Below are positions 18,506 to 26,734 of a stretch of 53,054 nucleotides of DNA, piece after piece. Position 1 is the first letter of the stretch, and each line of letters starts with the position of its first letter. A program made the translations under genes and the position numbers. Below the pieces are notes generated by a model that was not told where the DNA came from, made no database searches, and saw only the letters and a program-made list of their open reading frames with translations. This stretch comes from Acidobacteriota bacterium (GTDB taxonomy: Bacteria > Acidobacteriota > Terriglobia > Terriglobales > Acidobacteriaceae), in NCBI GenBank assembly GCA_021779695.1, contig JAJYAE010000003.1, positions 1 to 53,054 of the forward strand. Direction: 5' to 3'.

Positions 18506-19597
18506 TTAGGGATTTCCGGCGGTAGGTTTTCCGTTGCCAGGGACATTCTTCGTTATGTGTTTGTTGAGGAATTCACGAAAGAGGTTTTGCCCTGCACGTC
18601 CAGCAATTCCTATCGCTGAGTTCTCGAACACAAGACTTGCACCTCGACTCGATGCTGGATAGTAAAGATTCGAAATTCCGCCAGAAGCCAAATCTCCAAA
18701 CAAATAGGAATAGTTCGGCATCATCTTTCCACTATCGGAGCGCACGACAAATGCTTGGCCTACTGCATGTTCTATTCGGGACCACGTTGAACCAGATCCT
18801 TGATAAAAATAACGTGGATCCTGATGGAAGAGCGACGGAAATACCGCATGGCTCAGAAGGTCGCTTGTGCGCCCATTCGCAAACAGAGCGCCCCATCTCT
18901 TGCTGTAACCCTCGACTCCCTGGCCGTATCCAGAATAGGAATTCGTTGCCTGCTGAATACCGGCACCGATACTGACTCCGACGAAGGTCATCGGATCGAA
19001 CGTATCCCGCAGAGCGAGTGAATACTTTTGCTTGGTATTGAGAGGAGCCGCATCCCACACGTAACTTGTGTAAAAATCTGGGACGACGCCGAATACTCTC
19101 TGCTTCTCCTCGGCTTTCACCTGCTGAGCAGCGATTACTTCGGTTGGCTCAACAACTACTGTCGTATCTGCCGCAATCGACAGCATGATACTTGGGACTT
19201 CATAGCTCTGATCTGCAATTACCGCGAATTGTGCGGAAGTGGCAGGCTGAAAATCTTTTGCCTGAACGCTGACGACATATGAGCCTGGAGGTACGTCGCC
19301 AAAGCTAAAACTTCCATCTGCTCCTGTCGTCATCAATCTATCCGGCGATCCGCCAATGCGCGTCAGGAACACTGTGGCGTCCGCAACTCTAGCCCCGCTA
19401 GGATCGAGTACCGCACCCGACACTATCGCCTTTCCCGTTGTCGGCGTTGGCGCGTCCGGCAAAACAGCACTCTGTACTCCAGCAGTTGAACCGGCCGTAG
19501 CACTCTGACTAGCCTGTGCTTTGGCTAAAACTGGGCAAAAGAAAAGAAGTGCGCAGGCTACTAGGCGCATCTGATTTTCAAATTTATCCACCTTCAT
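18506..19597 (-). CDS. Exported carboxypeptidase-regulatory-like domain protein
   Basis: A 363-residue protein with a signal peptide (hydrophobic LVACALLFFCPVLAKAQA near residue 12). A proline-rich linker follows, then an immunoglobulin-like carboxypeptidase regulatory domain at about 55-145 (VSGAVLDPSGARVADATVFLT, then SFSFGDVPPGSYVVSVQAKDF). The last 190 residues have aromatic, beta-rich sequence reminiscent of an outer-membrane domain. In acidobacteria this domain is often the N-terminus of very large TonB-dependent receptor-like proteins; this one is short and looks complete rather than cut. The likely location is the periplasm or outer membrane. The ligand is unknown. Confidence 0.75.
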   Translation of the reverse strand: MKVDKFENQMRLVACALLFFCPVLAKAQASQSATAGSTAGVQSAVLPDAPTPTTGKAIVSGAVLDPSGARVADATVFLTRIGGSPDRLMTTGADGSFSFGDVPPGSYVVSVQAKDFQPATSAQFAVIADQSYEVPSIMLSIAADTTVVVEPTEVIAAQQVKAEEKQRVFGVVPDFYTSYVWDAAPLNTKQKYSLALRDTFDPMTFVGVSIGAGIQQATNSYSGYGQGVEGYSKRWGALFANGRTSDLLSHAVFPSLFHQDPRYFYQGSGSTWSRIEHAVGQAFVVRSDSGKMMPNYSYLFGDLASGGISNLYYPASSRGASLVFENSAIGIAGRAGQNLFREFLNKHITKNVPGNGKPTAGNP

Positions 19598-19682
19598 GAA
19601 TCTCCTGACGTTTGAGGTTCTGCAAAACGGCTGTGAGTGTTGCGTGGACTCGAATCACTTCCGAAGCCAATAGCATGGGCTC

Positions 19683-20030
19683 TCATGAAACAAGTTTGTC
19701 TCCTAGGTCCATAGAACGAGAGTTTTGTGGGTACGCGGGAATACCTCCCGCATCCATGGAAACGGTGCCAGAGCGCTTGGCTTGGCTCCATCTGAAGCTA
19801 ACGGGAGCATCGGGCGGATTCCGCTTCTCTCGAGTGGCAACCAGGGCAATCTTTGGTGTAATTTGGCTCCACGCTTGTGACGCCACTCCAGAAAATAGGA
19901 GAGCAGGTATCAACAGGAGCACGCGAAAGAGCAAGCCCAGGCTCCTGTGTGCAAGAGGGAAAAGACCGATCCAAAGTTGCCGAATCACCCCCTGATTCTG
20001 TTTCTTCCAATTAGCACACGTCCGCTCCAT
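19683..20030 (-). CDS. Hypothetical small exported or membrane protein
   Basis: A 115-codon frame with a positively charged start, one strong hydrophobic segment (LGLLFRVLLLIPALLFSGVASQAWS, about 31-55) and a polar tail with no recognisable domain. It has a GAGGGG motif before the ATG and lies 86 bp upstream of the exported regulatory-like domain protein in the same direction. No homology is recognised. The signal-peptide-like pattern is the main reason to accept it. Confidence 0.4.
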   Translation of the reverse strand: MERTCANWKKQNQGVIRQLWIGLFPLAHRSLGLLFRVLLLIPALLFSGVASQAWSQITPKIALVATREKRNPPDAPVSFRWSQAKRSGTVSMDAGGIPAYPQNSRSMDLGDKLVS

Positions 20031-20115
20031 TTTCCCCTCGCTTCTTCAAGTTTTCGTCTACTTTCGATTTGACTCTTCAAACGGCGATTTCTGAGTCTAG
20101 TTCGGTCAGGCGTCT

Positions 20116-20131
20116 GTCAAGAATTGTCAAG
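20116..20131. promoter_or_regulatory. Direct repeat, possible response-regulator box
   Basis: GTCAAG at 20116-20121 repeats at 20126-20131, a 10-bp period, in the divergent region between the small exported protein and the response regulator. OmpR/PhoB-type regulators bind tandem half-sites with this spacing, so it may be the binding box of the regulator encoded at 20230. A reversed half-site (CTTGAC) follows at about 20149. Confidence 0.4.
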
Positions 20132-20229
20132 TCCGAGCGCAATGTAGGCTTGACATTTCTCGACACTGCGCATTGCCGGAGAGACCTACAATGTGTCTTA
20201 GCTAGGTAAAGCGCCGGAGAGAACAGCAG

Positions 20230-20985
20230 ATGAGCAAAAGCCTCACAATAAATAGCGAAGTGGAGTCAATGGCTGGACATATCCTTGTAATCGACGATGA
20301 CGCAGAGCTATGCAAGCTGGTATCACGTTTTCTGGAAGCGGAAGGATATTCGGTTCAGTCCGTCCATACCGGCAACCTTGGTGTTGAGCGTGCACTATCC
20401 GGTAACTATGATTTGGTTGTGCTCGATGTAATGTTGCCTGACATCGATGGTTTTGAAGTACTCCGAAGAATCAGAGCACAGGCGGATTCTCCTGTTCTGA
20501 TGCTCACCGCACGAGGTGATGATCTGGACCGTATTCTTGGCCTCGAATTGGGAGCCGATGACTATCTTCCCAAGCCCTTCAATACTCGCGAGCTGTCGGC
20601 ACGGGTTCGCGCAATTCTTCGCAGGATCATGTCAGCCAAGGCAACTGTTACGCTCTCGGCAAGCGCATCCTTGCGGGTTGGTGATGTAGAGATGAACCTG
20701 AAAGCAAGAACAGTGCGCAGCGGAAAGGTCACTTTGAACCTGACGACTGTCGAATTTGATCTGCTCCATCGACTCATGCGGTCGGCAGGATCGGTAGTGG
20801 GGCGCGATGAATTAACGGAGGATGTGCTTGAGCGAAAACTCACATCATTCGACCGCAGTATTGACACTCACATCTGGAGCCTTCGTAAGAAGGTTGGGAC
20901 TGATCCAGATGGGACGGAACGCATTAAGAGCATTCGCGGGATCGGATACCTTTACGCAATATCCGAGCGATCCGGAAACGAGTGA
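20230..20985 (+). CDS. OmpR/CpxR-type response regulator
   Basis: A 251-residue two-component regulator. The receiver domain is at about 16-130, with the acidic pocket IDDDAE, the phosphoacceptor Asp66 in LVVLDVMLP and the conserved Lys in LPKPF. The OmpR-type winged helix is at about 150-245 (LTTVEFDLLHRLMRSAG, then RSIDTHIWSLRKKVG, then IRGIGYLY). GGAGAGA precedes the ATG at 20230; an internal ATG at 20269 would remove 13 non-conserved residues. It overlaps the kinase gene in a GTGA arrangement, so they are translated together. The receiver most resembles CpxR. Confidence 0.93.
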   Translation: MSKSLTINSEVESMAGHILVIDDDAELCKLVSRFLEAEGYSVQSVHTGNLGVERALSGNYDLVVLDVMLPDIDGFEVLRRIRAQADSPVLMLTARGDDLDRILGLELGADDYLPKPFNTRELSARVRAILRRIMSAKATVTLSASASLRVGDVEMNLKARTVRSGKVTLNLTTVEFDLLHRLMRSAGSVVGRDELTEDVLERKLTSFDRSIDTHIWSLRKKVGTDPDGTERIKSIRGIGYLYAISERSGNE

Positions 20986-22373
20986 GCGAAATGAAGAGCC
21001 TCTTTCTGAAGATATTCCTCTGGTTTTGGCTGACGTTCCTCATGATTGGGGCGGTTCTCAGCGCCACGATTGCGATTGCACATTCAGACGATCCGATGCT
21101 GGACAATCTGTCTGGCCGCATGGCTACCGAAGCAAAGCAAGCTGTAACAACCTATGAGGATGAAGGCAAAATTGGGCTGAAACGACATTTCGATTTGCTG
21201 ACAAGTCAAAATCACGTAGACCCCTATTTGTTCGATCAAAGCGGCACGGAAGTGCTGAGCAGAACGCCTCCAATGAATGCGGCGGAATTTGTAAGAGCTA
21301 TGGGAATAGGAGCACCGGAAATTCATAAATCTGTTGGGCGACTTGGCAGAATGGCGCACTGGCGAGGCTTTGTAGCCCAACAAGCAATTGGCACGAGCGG
21401 ACAACGATACAAGCTGCTGTTTATCTATAATCCGCCCGTTGCGGGTTTACTGATGTACTCCAGAGTTTTGATTATCCTCTTCGCGCAACTTCTTGTCGGG
21501 ACAGCCTTTTGCTACTGGCTTGCACGCCACATGGTTGGTCCTGTGATTCAGTTAAGCAAAGCGGCGACGTTGATTGCGGATGGCAATCTTGAGACTAGGA
21601 GCGGCCAGATTATTCGGCAGCGCAAAGATGAGATTGGGAGACTAGGTGCAAGTTTTGACCGTATGGCGGAGCGAATTGAAACTGTAGTAAGAGGACAGCA
21701 ACGTCTATTCGGCGACGTCTCGCATGAACTGAGATCACCTCTAACAAGGCTGAGCGTCGCGGAAGGATTGCTTCGCCAATGCTCGCCAGAAGAGCGCACA
21801 GAATACCTGGATAGGATTGCTAACGAAGTAGAGAAGCTGGACCAACTGATTGGGCAATTACTGACTCTTGCGCGAATTGATGGCGTAACTGATTTGCCGC
21901 TCAAAGGGAGAGTCGAGTTGAACAGTCTGATCGAGGAAATCGTTGCAAATGGAAACTTCGAAGCACAAATGAAGCACTGCGCTGTCACGTTCGATCTCAT
22001 CGGCGAAAGTGTAACGTCGGGTTCTCGGGAACAGTTACGCAGCGCAATTGAGAATGTAGTGCGCAATGCTATTTGTTACAGCCCGCCGGGGACAAACATT
22101 GAAGTCACTTTGCGCAGAGACGACACAGCTTCAATCCCGGAAGCTGTGATTCAAGTGCGTGACCATGGTCCGGGTGTACCGGACGAGCATCTTGAGAAGA
22201 TATTTCACGCCTTCTATCGCATCCCTGCGATGAACGGCGAAAAGCCGAGTGGTGCAGGATTGGGCCTGGCAATCACGGATCGCATCGTGAGTATGTATGG
22301 AGGAACAGCAAGCGCCGCAAACGCTTCGGAGGGCGGCCTCGCCGTGAGATTAAGCCTGCCCCTTTTAGAGTAG
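20982..22373 (+). CDS. CpxA-like sensor histidine kinase
   Basis: A 463-residue membrane kinase. The first transmembrane segment is at about 8-28, a periplasmic sensor region runs to about 160, and a second transmembrane segment follows (VLIILFAQLLVGTAFCYWLA). A HAMP linker comes next. The H-box is GDVSHELRSPLTRLS with the phosphorylated His, the N-box has NVVRNA, and the G-boxes are DHGPGVP and GAGLGLAI. It would phosphorylate the regulator encoded upstream. The start overlaps the regulator stop (GTG 20982; ATG 20991 also possible). Envelope-related signals are typical for CpxA relatives, and an exported protein is encoded close by. Confidence 0.93.
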   Translation: MSEMKSLFLKIFLWFWLTFLMIGAVLSATIAIAHSDDPMLDNLSGRMATEAKQAVTTYEDEGKIGLKRHFDLLTSQNHVDPYLFDQSGTEVLSRTPPMNAAEFVRAMGIGAPEIHKSVGRLGRMAHWRGFVAQQAIGTSGQRYKLLFIYNPPVAGLLMYSRVLIILFAQLLVGTAFCYWLARHMVGPVIQLSKAATLIADGNLETRSGQIIRQRKDEIGRLGASFDRMAERIETVVRGQQRLFGDVSHELRSPLTRLSVAEGLLRQCSPEERTEYLDRIANEVEKLDQLIGQLLTLARIDGVTDLPLKGRVELNSLIEEIVANGNFEAQMKHCAVTFDLIGESVTSGSREQLRSAIENVVRNAICYSPPGTNIEVTLRRDDTASIPEAVIQVRDHGPGVPDEHLEKIFHAFYRIPAMNGEKPSGAGLGLAITDRIVSMYGGTASAANASEGGLAVRLSLPLLE

Positions 22374-22545
22374 CACCTAAACGGAAAAGGAGCTGGCCTG
22401 ATCCGCTGATCTCTGTATGAACATTCATCGCCTGGTCCGAGCGGAAGACGACAGAGGATCGATCTGTCTCCCCCATCAGAAGCGCGAGCCAACGCGGAAA
22501 TTCCTTGATCCTTAGTGCGCCTGTAAAAGGAGTCAGCGATTCATC

Positions 22546-23025
22546 ATGATGAACCTTCTCATAGCGGTGCATGCAGTCTTCATTCTTGGAGTTAGTGGCA
22601 CTGGCGTCAGCGTGCTGCGCGGATTGCTCATAGACGGATTGACTTGCAAACGCCTTGTCCGCTTTTTAAGGATTACGCTCGTTTGTGATGTGCTTGGAGT
22701 TCTGTTTTCCTTCGATGGCCATCTATGGTCGGTGCGACCTTTATCCATGATTTCTGTTTTCATGACTGGAATAGTGGTCGTGGCATGGCGATTAGGGCAT
22801 TTGAAAGGAATTTGGCGTGCCGTATTCTCATCTGTGCTCACATTTATCTTCGGGATAAACATACAAATTGCAATCTATCGACTTCTTAAGTGTGTACTGC
22901 CGCTAATGGCGACGTCGGCTTCCAAGCAATACGAATTGCTCTTCACGCTCGAAAACATAATGGTTCTTGCGAGTTTATTATCAGCAGTTGCTGTAACTGT
23001 CCATTTCCGTGCCCGGCAGGAGTAA
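22546..23025 (+). CDS. Small integral membrane protein, unknown function
   Basis: A 159-residue protein with four or five hydrophobic stretches (about 3-25, 45-60, 66-82, 90-112 and 133-152) separated by short loops with positive residues. It resembles four-helix membrane proteins but no family is recognised. AAAAGGAG precedes the ATG, with a second ATG one codon later. It follows the two-component system by 172 bp in the same direction and may be under its control. It is the last gene of the signalling cargo before the converging ParB operon. Confidence 0.65.
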   Translation: MMNLLIAVHAVFILGVSGTGVSVLRGLLIDGLTCKRLVRFLRITLVCDVLGVLFSFDGHLWSVRPLSMISVFMTGIVVVAWRLGHLKGIWRAVFSSVLTFIFGINIQIAIYRLLKCVLPLMATSASKQYELLFTLENIMVLASLLSAVAVTVHFRARQE

Positions 23026-23141
23026 CATACTGGGCACGAAAGCTGTTATGTCTTATGGTTTGATAGAAGCCCGTCTCGGGCGGGCAACATGCCGAGCGCA
23101 AAGCAGCTACACATCACAGGGCGGGAAGACGGGCGTCGGCA

Positions 23142-23172
23142 ATGAAAATGGGGCCCGGCATCGCCGGACCCC
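23142..23172 (-). terminator. Rho-independent terminator of the ParB operon
   Basis: On the minus strand GGGGTCCGGC pairs with GCCGGGCCCC across a 3-nt loop (10 bp, one T-G pair), followed by ATTTTCATT. It lies 29 bp past the ParB-like stop and ends the long leftward backbone transcript. Confidence 0.65.
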
Positions 23173-23200
23173 GCAACTGTCTCAATGTTTCTGATTGAAG

Positions 23201-24823
23201 CTACGCGGCCTTGGCCTTCCTTGCGGCTTGCGGCTGGTTCGGCTTCGCCTTGCCCGCTGCCTTCCGTTCGGTTTGCGTTTTCTCCTTGGCGGCGAACTCC
23301 TGCTTGACCTTCGTCGTGATCGCGGCCACGTCCACCTTATAGAACTCAGCGGCTTCGCGCAGGGCTTTTGCGGATTCGTTGGGGCTGTGCGCCGACTGCA
23401 AGACGGTGATTGCCACCAATACGCGGCCAATGGTGCTCTCGTCGGCTTTACGAAGAAAGGCCGCGAGCATCTTTGCCGGTTCCTCAGCGGTTCCGTTGGC
23501 CTTGCCGATGCCGTGAAGCCGAAAGATGATCGCCAGACGGCGCTCGTCCAAGACGGAAGCAAGGCGCTCGGTAACAAAGAGCAGGTCGCGCTTCATCAGC
23601 CGGACGGGTACGGCGTCGCTGGTTGCTTTCAGTACGCGGAGGCCGGTCGCCTGGGCGATGGCTTCCTCGTGGCGGCGTTTTTCCTGCTCTGCCTTGAATG
23701 CCGCATCGGTCGCGGGCCGCTGCTTGCGGGCGTGGTGAATGGGGCAATCGGGATTCGCGCACACCTTGTGAATAGTGCCGATGTCACTGCCTTCGGTAAT
23801 GATGGCGTCGGCGGCATACTTGCACACCTTGAACTTCGCGCGCTGGGCGTCGTCTTTCGATTTCGGCTTATCGTCGCGGATCGCGGTGTACTTGTTGCGC
23901 GGCAAAACGGGACTGCCTTCCTTTTGCCCGCCGTAAGCCGTGCTGATCTGCACAAGGTTGGGCTTGGCGGCAACGGCCTTCGCCACGTGTGCCGAAAGTT
24001 TGGAATTGAAGCAGCGGGGATCGGTACAGCGGTCGCCCTGCTTGCCGAGGTCGTCGCCAAAAAGTAGTTTATTGTGGCCGGTGCGCTTGGGGCATTCGGC
24101 GCAACTGCCCGCCGCTGTGACAAGCTGCGCGTCGCGCTTGTCGAAGGGCGCGTCTTTGAGGATGAGCAATACATTCGTCTCAATCCAGAATTGCAGATTG
24201 CGCACGGGCAGAAGAATGCGCGTAGGTGCTGCGCCTCCGCTGTTGTATGCTTCCTTGAAGCAAGCCGCGAGAGCCTGCTCCTGCTGGTCGGCGGGCAACT
24301 TCGCCAGTAGCAGCGCATGCCCCACGCCGATTTCGTTGGCGTAGAAAGCATCGACCGCAGCGGGCACAAGGTCCACCAATCTCAGGCGAGAGGCGACGAA
24401 GATTGCGGATTTTCCGACTCGTGCGCCTATTTGCTCTATGCTGTACTTCGGCTCCTCCAGCGCCAAAAGCCGCGCGAAGCCCTCGGCTTCTTCCATCGGG
24501 TGAATTTCGACGCGAATCAGGTTCTCGACAAGTTGCGCCTCCAATACTTCGGCGTTGCTCATCTGCTTGATGCGCACCGGTACGGTGACGGCTTCGGCCA
24601 TCTGTGCGGCGCGGTAACGTCGCGCACCGGCCACAATCTCGAAGCCGTTTTCCGTGAGTGGCCGGACAAGCAAGGGCGACAAAACGCCCTGGCTGCGGAT
24701 CGATGCGGCGAGTTCTTTCAGGCTCGTCTCATCAAAGACGCGGCGGGGATTGGTTTTCGATTCGTTGAGCAGAGCGAGAGGAAGCTCACGGTATTCGGTG
24801 GCATTGATAACGGTCGTTTCCAT
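23201..24823 (-). CDS. ParB/Spo0J-like protein with cysteine clusters
   Basis: About 540 residues. The N-terminal ParB nuclease-like domain has LLNESKTNPRRVFDE, VRPLTENGFEIVAGARRYRAAQ and QLVENLIRVEIHPMEEAEGF. A helix-turn-helix follows (YSIEQIGARVGKSAIFVASRLRL). The middle carries two Cys-rich segments (CAECPKRTGH...CTDPRCF and CANPDCPIHH) that could bind metal, and the C-terminus is basic. The ATG at 24823 best fits AAAGGAG; ATG 24829 is too close to it. No ParA partner is nearby, so it may act as an accessory or regulatory ParB of the element rather than in standard segregation. Cysteine-bearing ParB proteins of this size occur on acidobacterial and proteobacterial plasmids. Confidence 0.85.
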   Translation of the reverse strand: METTVINATEYRELPLALLNESKTNPRRVFDETSLKELAASIRSQGVLSPLLVRPLTENGFEIVAGARRYRAAQMAEAVTVPVRIKQMSNAEVLEAQLVENLIRVEIHPMEEAEGFARLLALEEPKYSIEQIGARVGKSAIFVASRLRLVDLVPAAVDAFYANEIGVGHALLLAKLPADQQEQALAACFKEAYNSGGAAPTRILLPVRNLQFWIETNVLLILKDAPFDKRDAQLVTAAGSCAECPKRTGHNKLLFGDDLGKQGDRCTDPRCFNSKLSAHVAKAVAAKPNLVQISTAYGGQKEGSPVLPRNKYTAIRDDKPKSKDDAQRAKFKVCKYAADAIITEGSDIGTIHKVCANPDCPIHHARKQRPATDAAFKAEQEKRRHEEAIAQATGLRVLKATSDAVPVRLMKRDLLFVTERLASVLDERRLAIIFRLHGIGKANGTAEEPAKMLAAFLRKADESTIGRVLVAITVLQSAHSPNESAKALREAAEFYKVDVAAITTKVKQEFAAKEKTQTERKAAGKAKPNQPQAARKAKAA

Positions 24824-24908
24824 GTTCATTGCTCCTTTCGAGCGGTTGAAGGTGAAAGCGCGCGAAGCGGGGACACGTCTGGCGTGGGTCCGCTCCGCAG
24901 GAAGCGGA

Positions 24909-25328
24909 CTAGCCGCGAATCGACTTGTCCGTAAAGGCTTCGAGAAATCCCTGCGCGCGAATGTTCTTGTCCCACTGCCGCGCAAAGGTTTCCTGCTGCC
25001 GGTGAAGGTCGGGCAGGAAAGCGTAGTTGTCGCCGTCCCGGTAGTGCGAATACTGCTCGATGCCGAGATAGTCGTTTCTGAAATAGAAAGCGGAGAGAGA
25101 CAAGTCGCAGAGAGGCGGCTTCGCCAACTCGAAACACATCTCCGGGTCGCGCATCAGGTCGCCGTTTTGTTCGCCGTAGTGCGCGATGGAGATCGCAGGA
25201 GCGCCGCACGGCCCCGGCTCCGGTGTTGCTTCGATGACAAGTGCCATGAAGGGCGGGTTCTCGATTTTGAGGTAGAGCGTGGGCCGGTAGCCTCCGGCCC
25301 GCTCCAGAATGCGAAGGATGGTTTTCAT
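24909..25328 (-). CDS. Conserved hypothetical protein (DUF6908-like)
   Basis: A 139-residue soluble protein beginning MKTILRILERAGGYRPTLYL, with ISIAHYGEQNGDLMRDPEMCFEL and FYFRNDYLGIEQYS in the middle. I associate this pattern with DUF6908, found on plasmids and integrative elements beside ardC and parB, but I could not check it. Its ATG overlaps the ardC stop (TAATG), so the two are translationally coupled. The function is unknown; the coupling suggests an accessory role with ArdC in establishing the element in a new host. Confidence 0.7.
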   Translation of the reverse strand: MKTILRILERAGGYRPTLYLKIENPPFMALVIEATPEPGPCGAPAISIAHYGEQNGDLMRDPEMCFELAKPPLCDLSLSAFYFRNDYLGIEQYSHYRDGDNYAFLPDLHRQQETFARQWDKNIRAQGFLEAFTDKSIRG

Positions 25329-26320
25329 TACGCCACCTCCGCCATTTCGTCTTGCGCCTCTGACGCGGTGACAGAGGCGGCGGACATTTTGCCGCTCGTC
25401 TCGCTGGTGATGGCGTCGAGAATAACCGCTGATGTGCGCTGGATGACTTCGAGGCTCTCGGCCAGCAGCGCCGCGTTTCCGGCGTACATCTGGATGTAGT
25501 CCGAAGAGGCGCGGCCCATCTCAAGGCCTATGGCTTGGCCCACGATAAAAGCAACTGCCTCGGCCTCAGTCTCGCGCACCGTGGCGGTGGTCTTGGTGCG
25601 CCGTTCCGTCTTATGAAGGTATTCGTGCGCCAACTCGTGAACCAGCGTCACAACTTCCTCGGCGGGCGACTGGCCGGGCAGAATGGCAATCTTTCCGCCG
25701 TAGCTGACGCCAAGAGCGGGCGCGATGTTCTCGGTGTATTCGAGCGCGATATTCTGCGCGTTGAGAAAAGCAATCAGGCGTTCGCGGTACTCGCCCACTT
25801 CGCCGGTAATGTTGTGCACGAACTCGGGAAGCTCCGCGCCTTCGGTTTGCTCCACATCGAAGACGTAGACGGCGCGGAAGCCGATCAGCACGGGCAAGGG
25901 CTTGGCGTTGTCGTCGTGTGCGCGGTTACGGTCGGCGTCGTCTCTCTTGCGGCGTTGTCCAACCATCGGCGCGAGAATTTGAATACCCTTTTCGCCGCGC
26001 TTCACAAACCGGCCCAACTCCTTCCATGTGTGGAACCCGGCGACGCGGGTCGCGGTGGGGCGCTGCCGCGCAATGCTCATGATGTTGCCGAAAGAGTAAC
26101 TATGGAAACGGGCCATCGCCGCGAGATATGCAGTCAGTGTCTCGCTCTTGCCCGCTTCAAGCTGCTCAAGCAGGTAATCCACGGCTTGCTTGATGAGTTG
26201 CTGCGTGGGGTTGTCGCGCTGCGTGGTGCGCTGCTGGTAGGGAGATTCACTGCGGAGCGCCGCATTATTGCTGTGCGGCGCGGTGGTGGCGGTGTTGCTG
26301 CTGGTTGCTGCGTAGGTCAT
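25328..26320 (-). CDS. ardC: ArdC-family antirestriction protein with metallopeptidase domain
   Basis: A 330-residue protein. The N-terminal single-strand-DNA-binding ArdC domain is at about 37-170 (FHSYSFGNIMSIARQRP, then TWKELGRFVKRGEKGIQILAP). The C-terminal zinc metallopeptidase-like domain carries HELAHEYLH, and a downstream Glu-rich helix ETEAEAVAFIV supplies the third ligand. ArdC proteins protect entering plasmid DNA from host restriction during conjugation. AAGGAGA precedes the ATG. It is first in a leftward unit ardC, DUF6908-like, parB. The 5' side is the unusually structured region 26345-26630, which may be its leader. Confidence 0.88.
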   Translation of the reverse strand: MTYAATSSNTATTAPHSNNAALRSESPYQQRTTQRDNPTQQLIKQAVDYLLEQLEAGKSETLTAYLAAMARFHSYSFGNIMSIARQRPTATRVAGFHTWKELGRFVKRGEKGIQILAPMVGQRRKRDDADRNRAHDDNAKPLPVLIGFRAVYVFDVEQTEGAELPEFVHNITGEVGEYRERLIAFLNAQNIALEYTENIAPALGVSYGGKIAILPGQSPAEEVVTLVHELAHEYLHKTERRTKTTATVRETEAEAVAFIVGQAIGLEMGRASSDYIQMYAGNAALLAESLEVIQRTSAVILDAITSETSGKMSAASVTASEAQDEMAEVA

Positions 26321-26380
26321 GATTTTCGTCTCCTTCGGAGCGGGATTTGCCGTTTTTCAGCCCTGGGAGGGCTAAAAAAA

Positions 26381-26550
26381 GACATTCATTTCATGACTGG
26401 CGAATTGGGCGCAGAGAGGCGCTGTCAACTCCCGAAGCCCGCAAGGGGCGCGGAAGCGAGCACGGCGGTTTTTATGCCGCGCGGAGCTGCACAAGCGGAG
26501 TTGACAGAAGGAGCCGAACGGAGCCTAGAGTTCGCCGGGAAATGAATGTC
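26381..26550. repeat. 170-nt nested inverted-repeat structure upstream of ardC
   Basis: Three inverted repeats nest inside each other: a perfect 12-bp outer pair GACATTCATTTC (26381-26392) and GAAATGAATGTC (26539-26550); GGCGAA (26399-26404) with TTCGCC (26531-26536); and CTGTCAACTCC (26422-26432) with GGAGTTGACAG (26497-26507). The centre holds a GC-rich hairpin. Further right, TGCGGGGC (26603-26610) pairs with GCCCCGCA (26620-26627). The whole 26321-26734 spacer has no coding frame I can support. Candidates are a structured RNA or leader for ardC, a transfer or replication origin, or a small non-autonomous transposon. Confidence 0.6.
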
Positions 26551-26734
26551 GAACCGGTGGTCCAGCCGAAGGCTGCACCGCATTGTATTCAGGGCCGGGC
26601 GTTGCGGGGCAGGATACAGGCCCCGCAGAGGTGGGGAGCGGAAGACGCTGGCATCAGCGGCGACTGGAGCGAGGGCAGGAGACTTCCTCCCTTAATTAAG
26701 AGGTTTATGCTTTTTGCAGAGGTAAGAGATCTTT

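Noticed and set aside
20150..20192. TTGACA and TACAAT as a promoter for the response regulator
   Set aside because: The spacing is about 31 bp, far from the 16-18 bp needed.
26354..26376. AGCCCTGGGAGGGCT followed by seven A, considered as a terminator
   Set aside because: The A-run follows the stem on the plus strand; a terminator needs T after the stem in the transcribed direction, and neither strand provides that.
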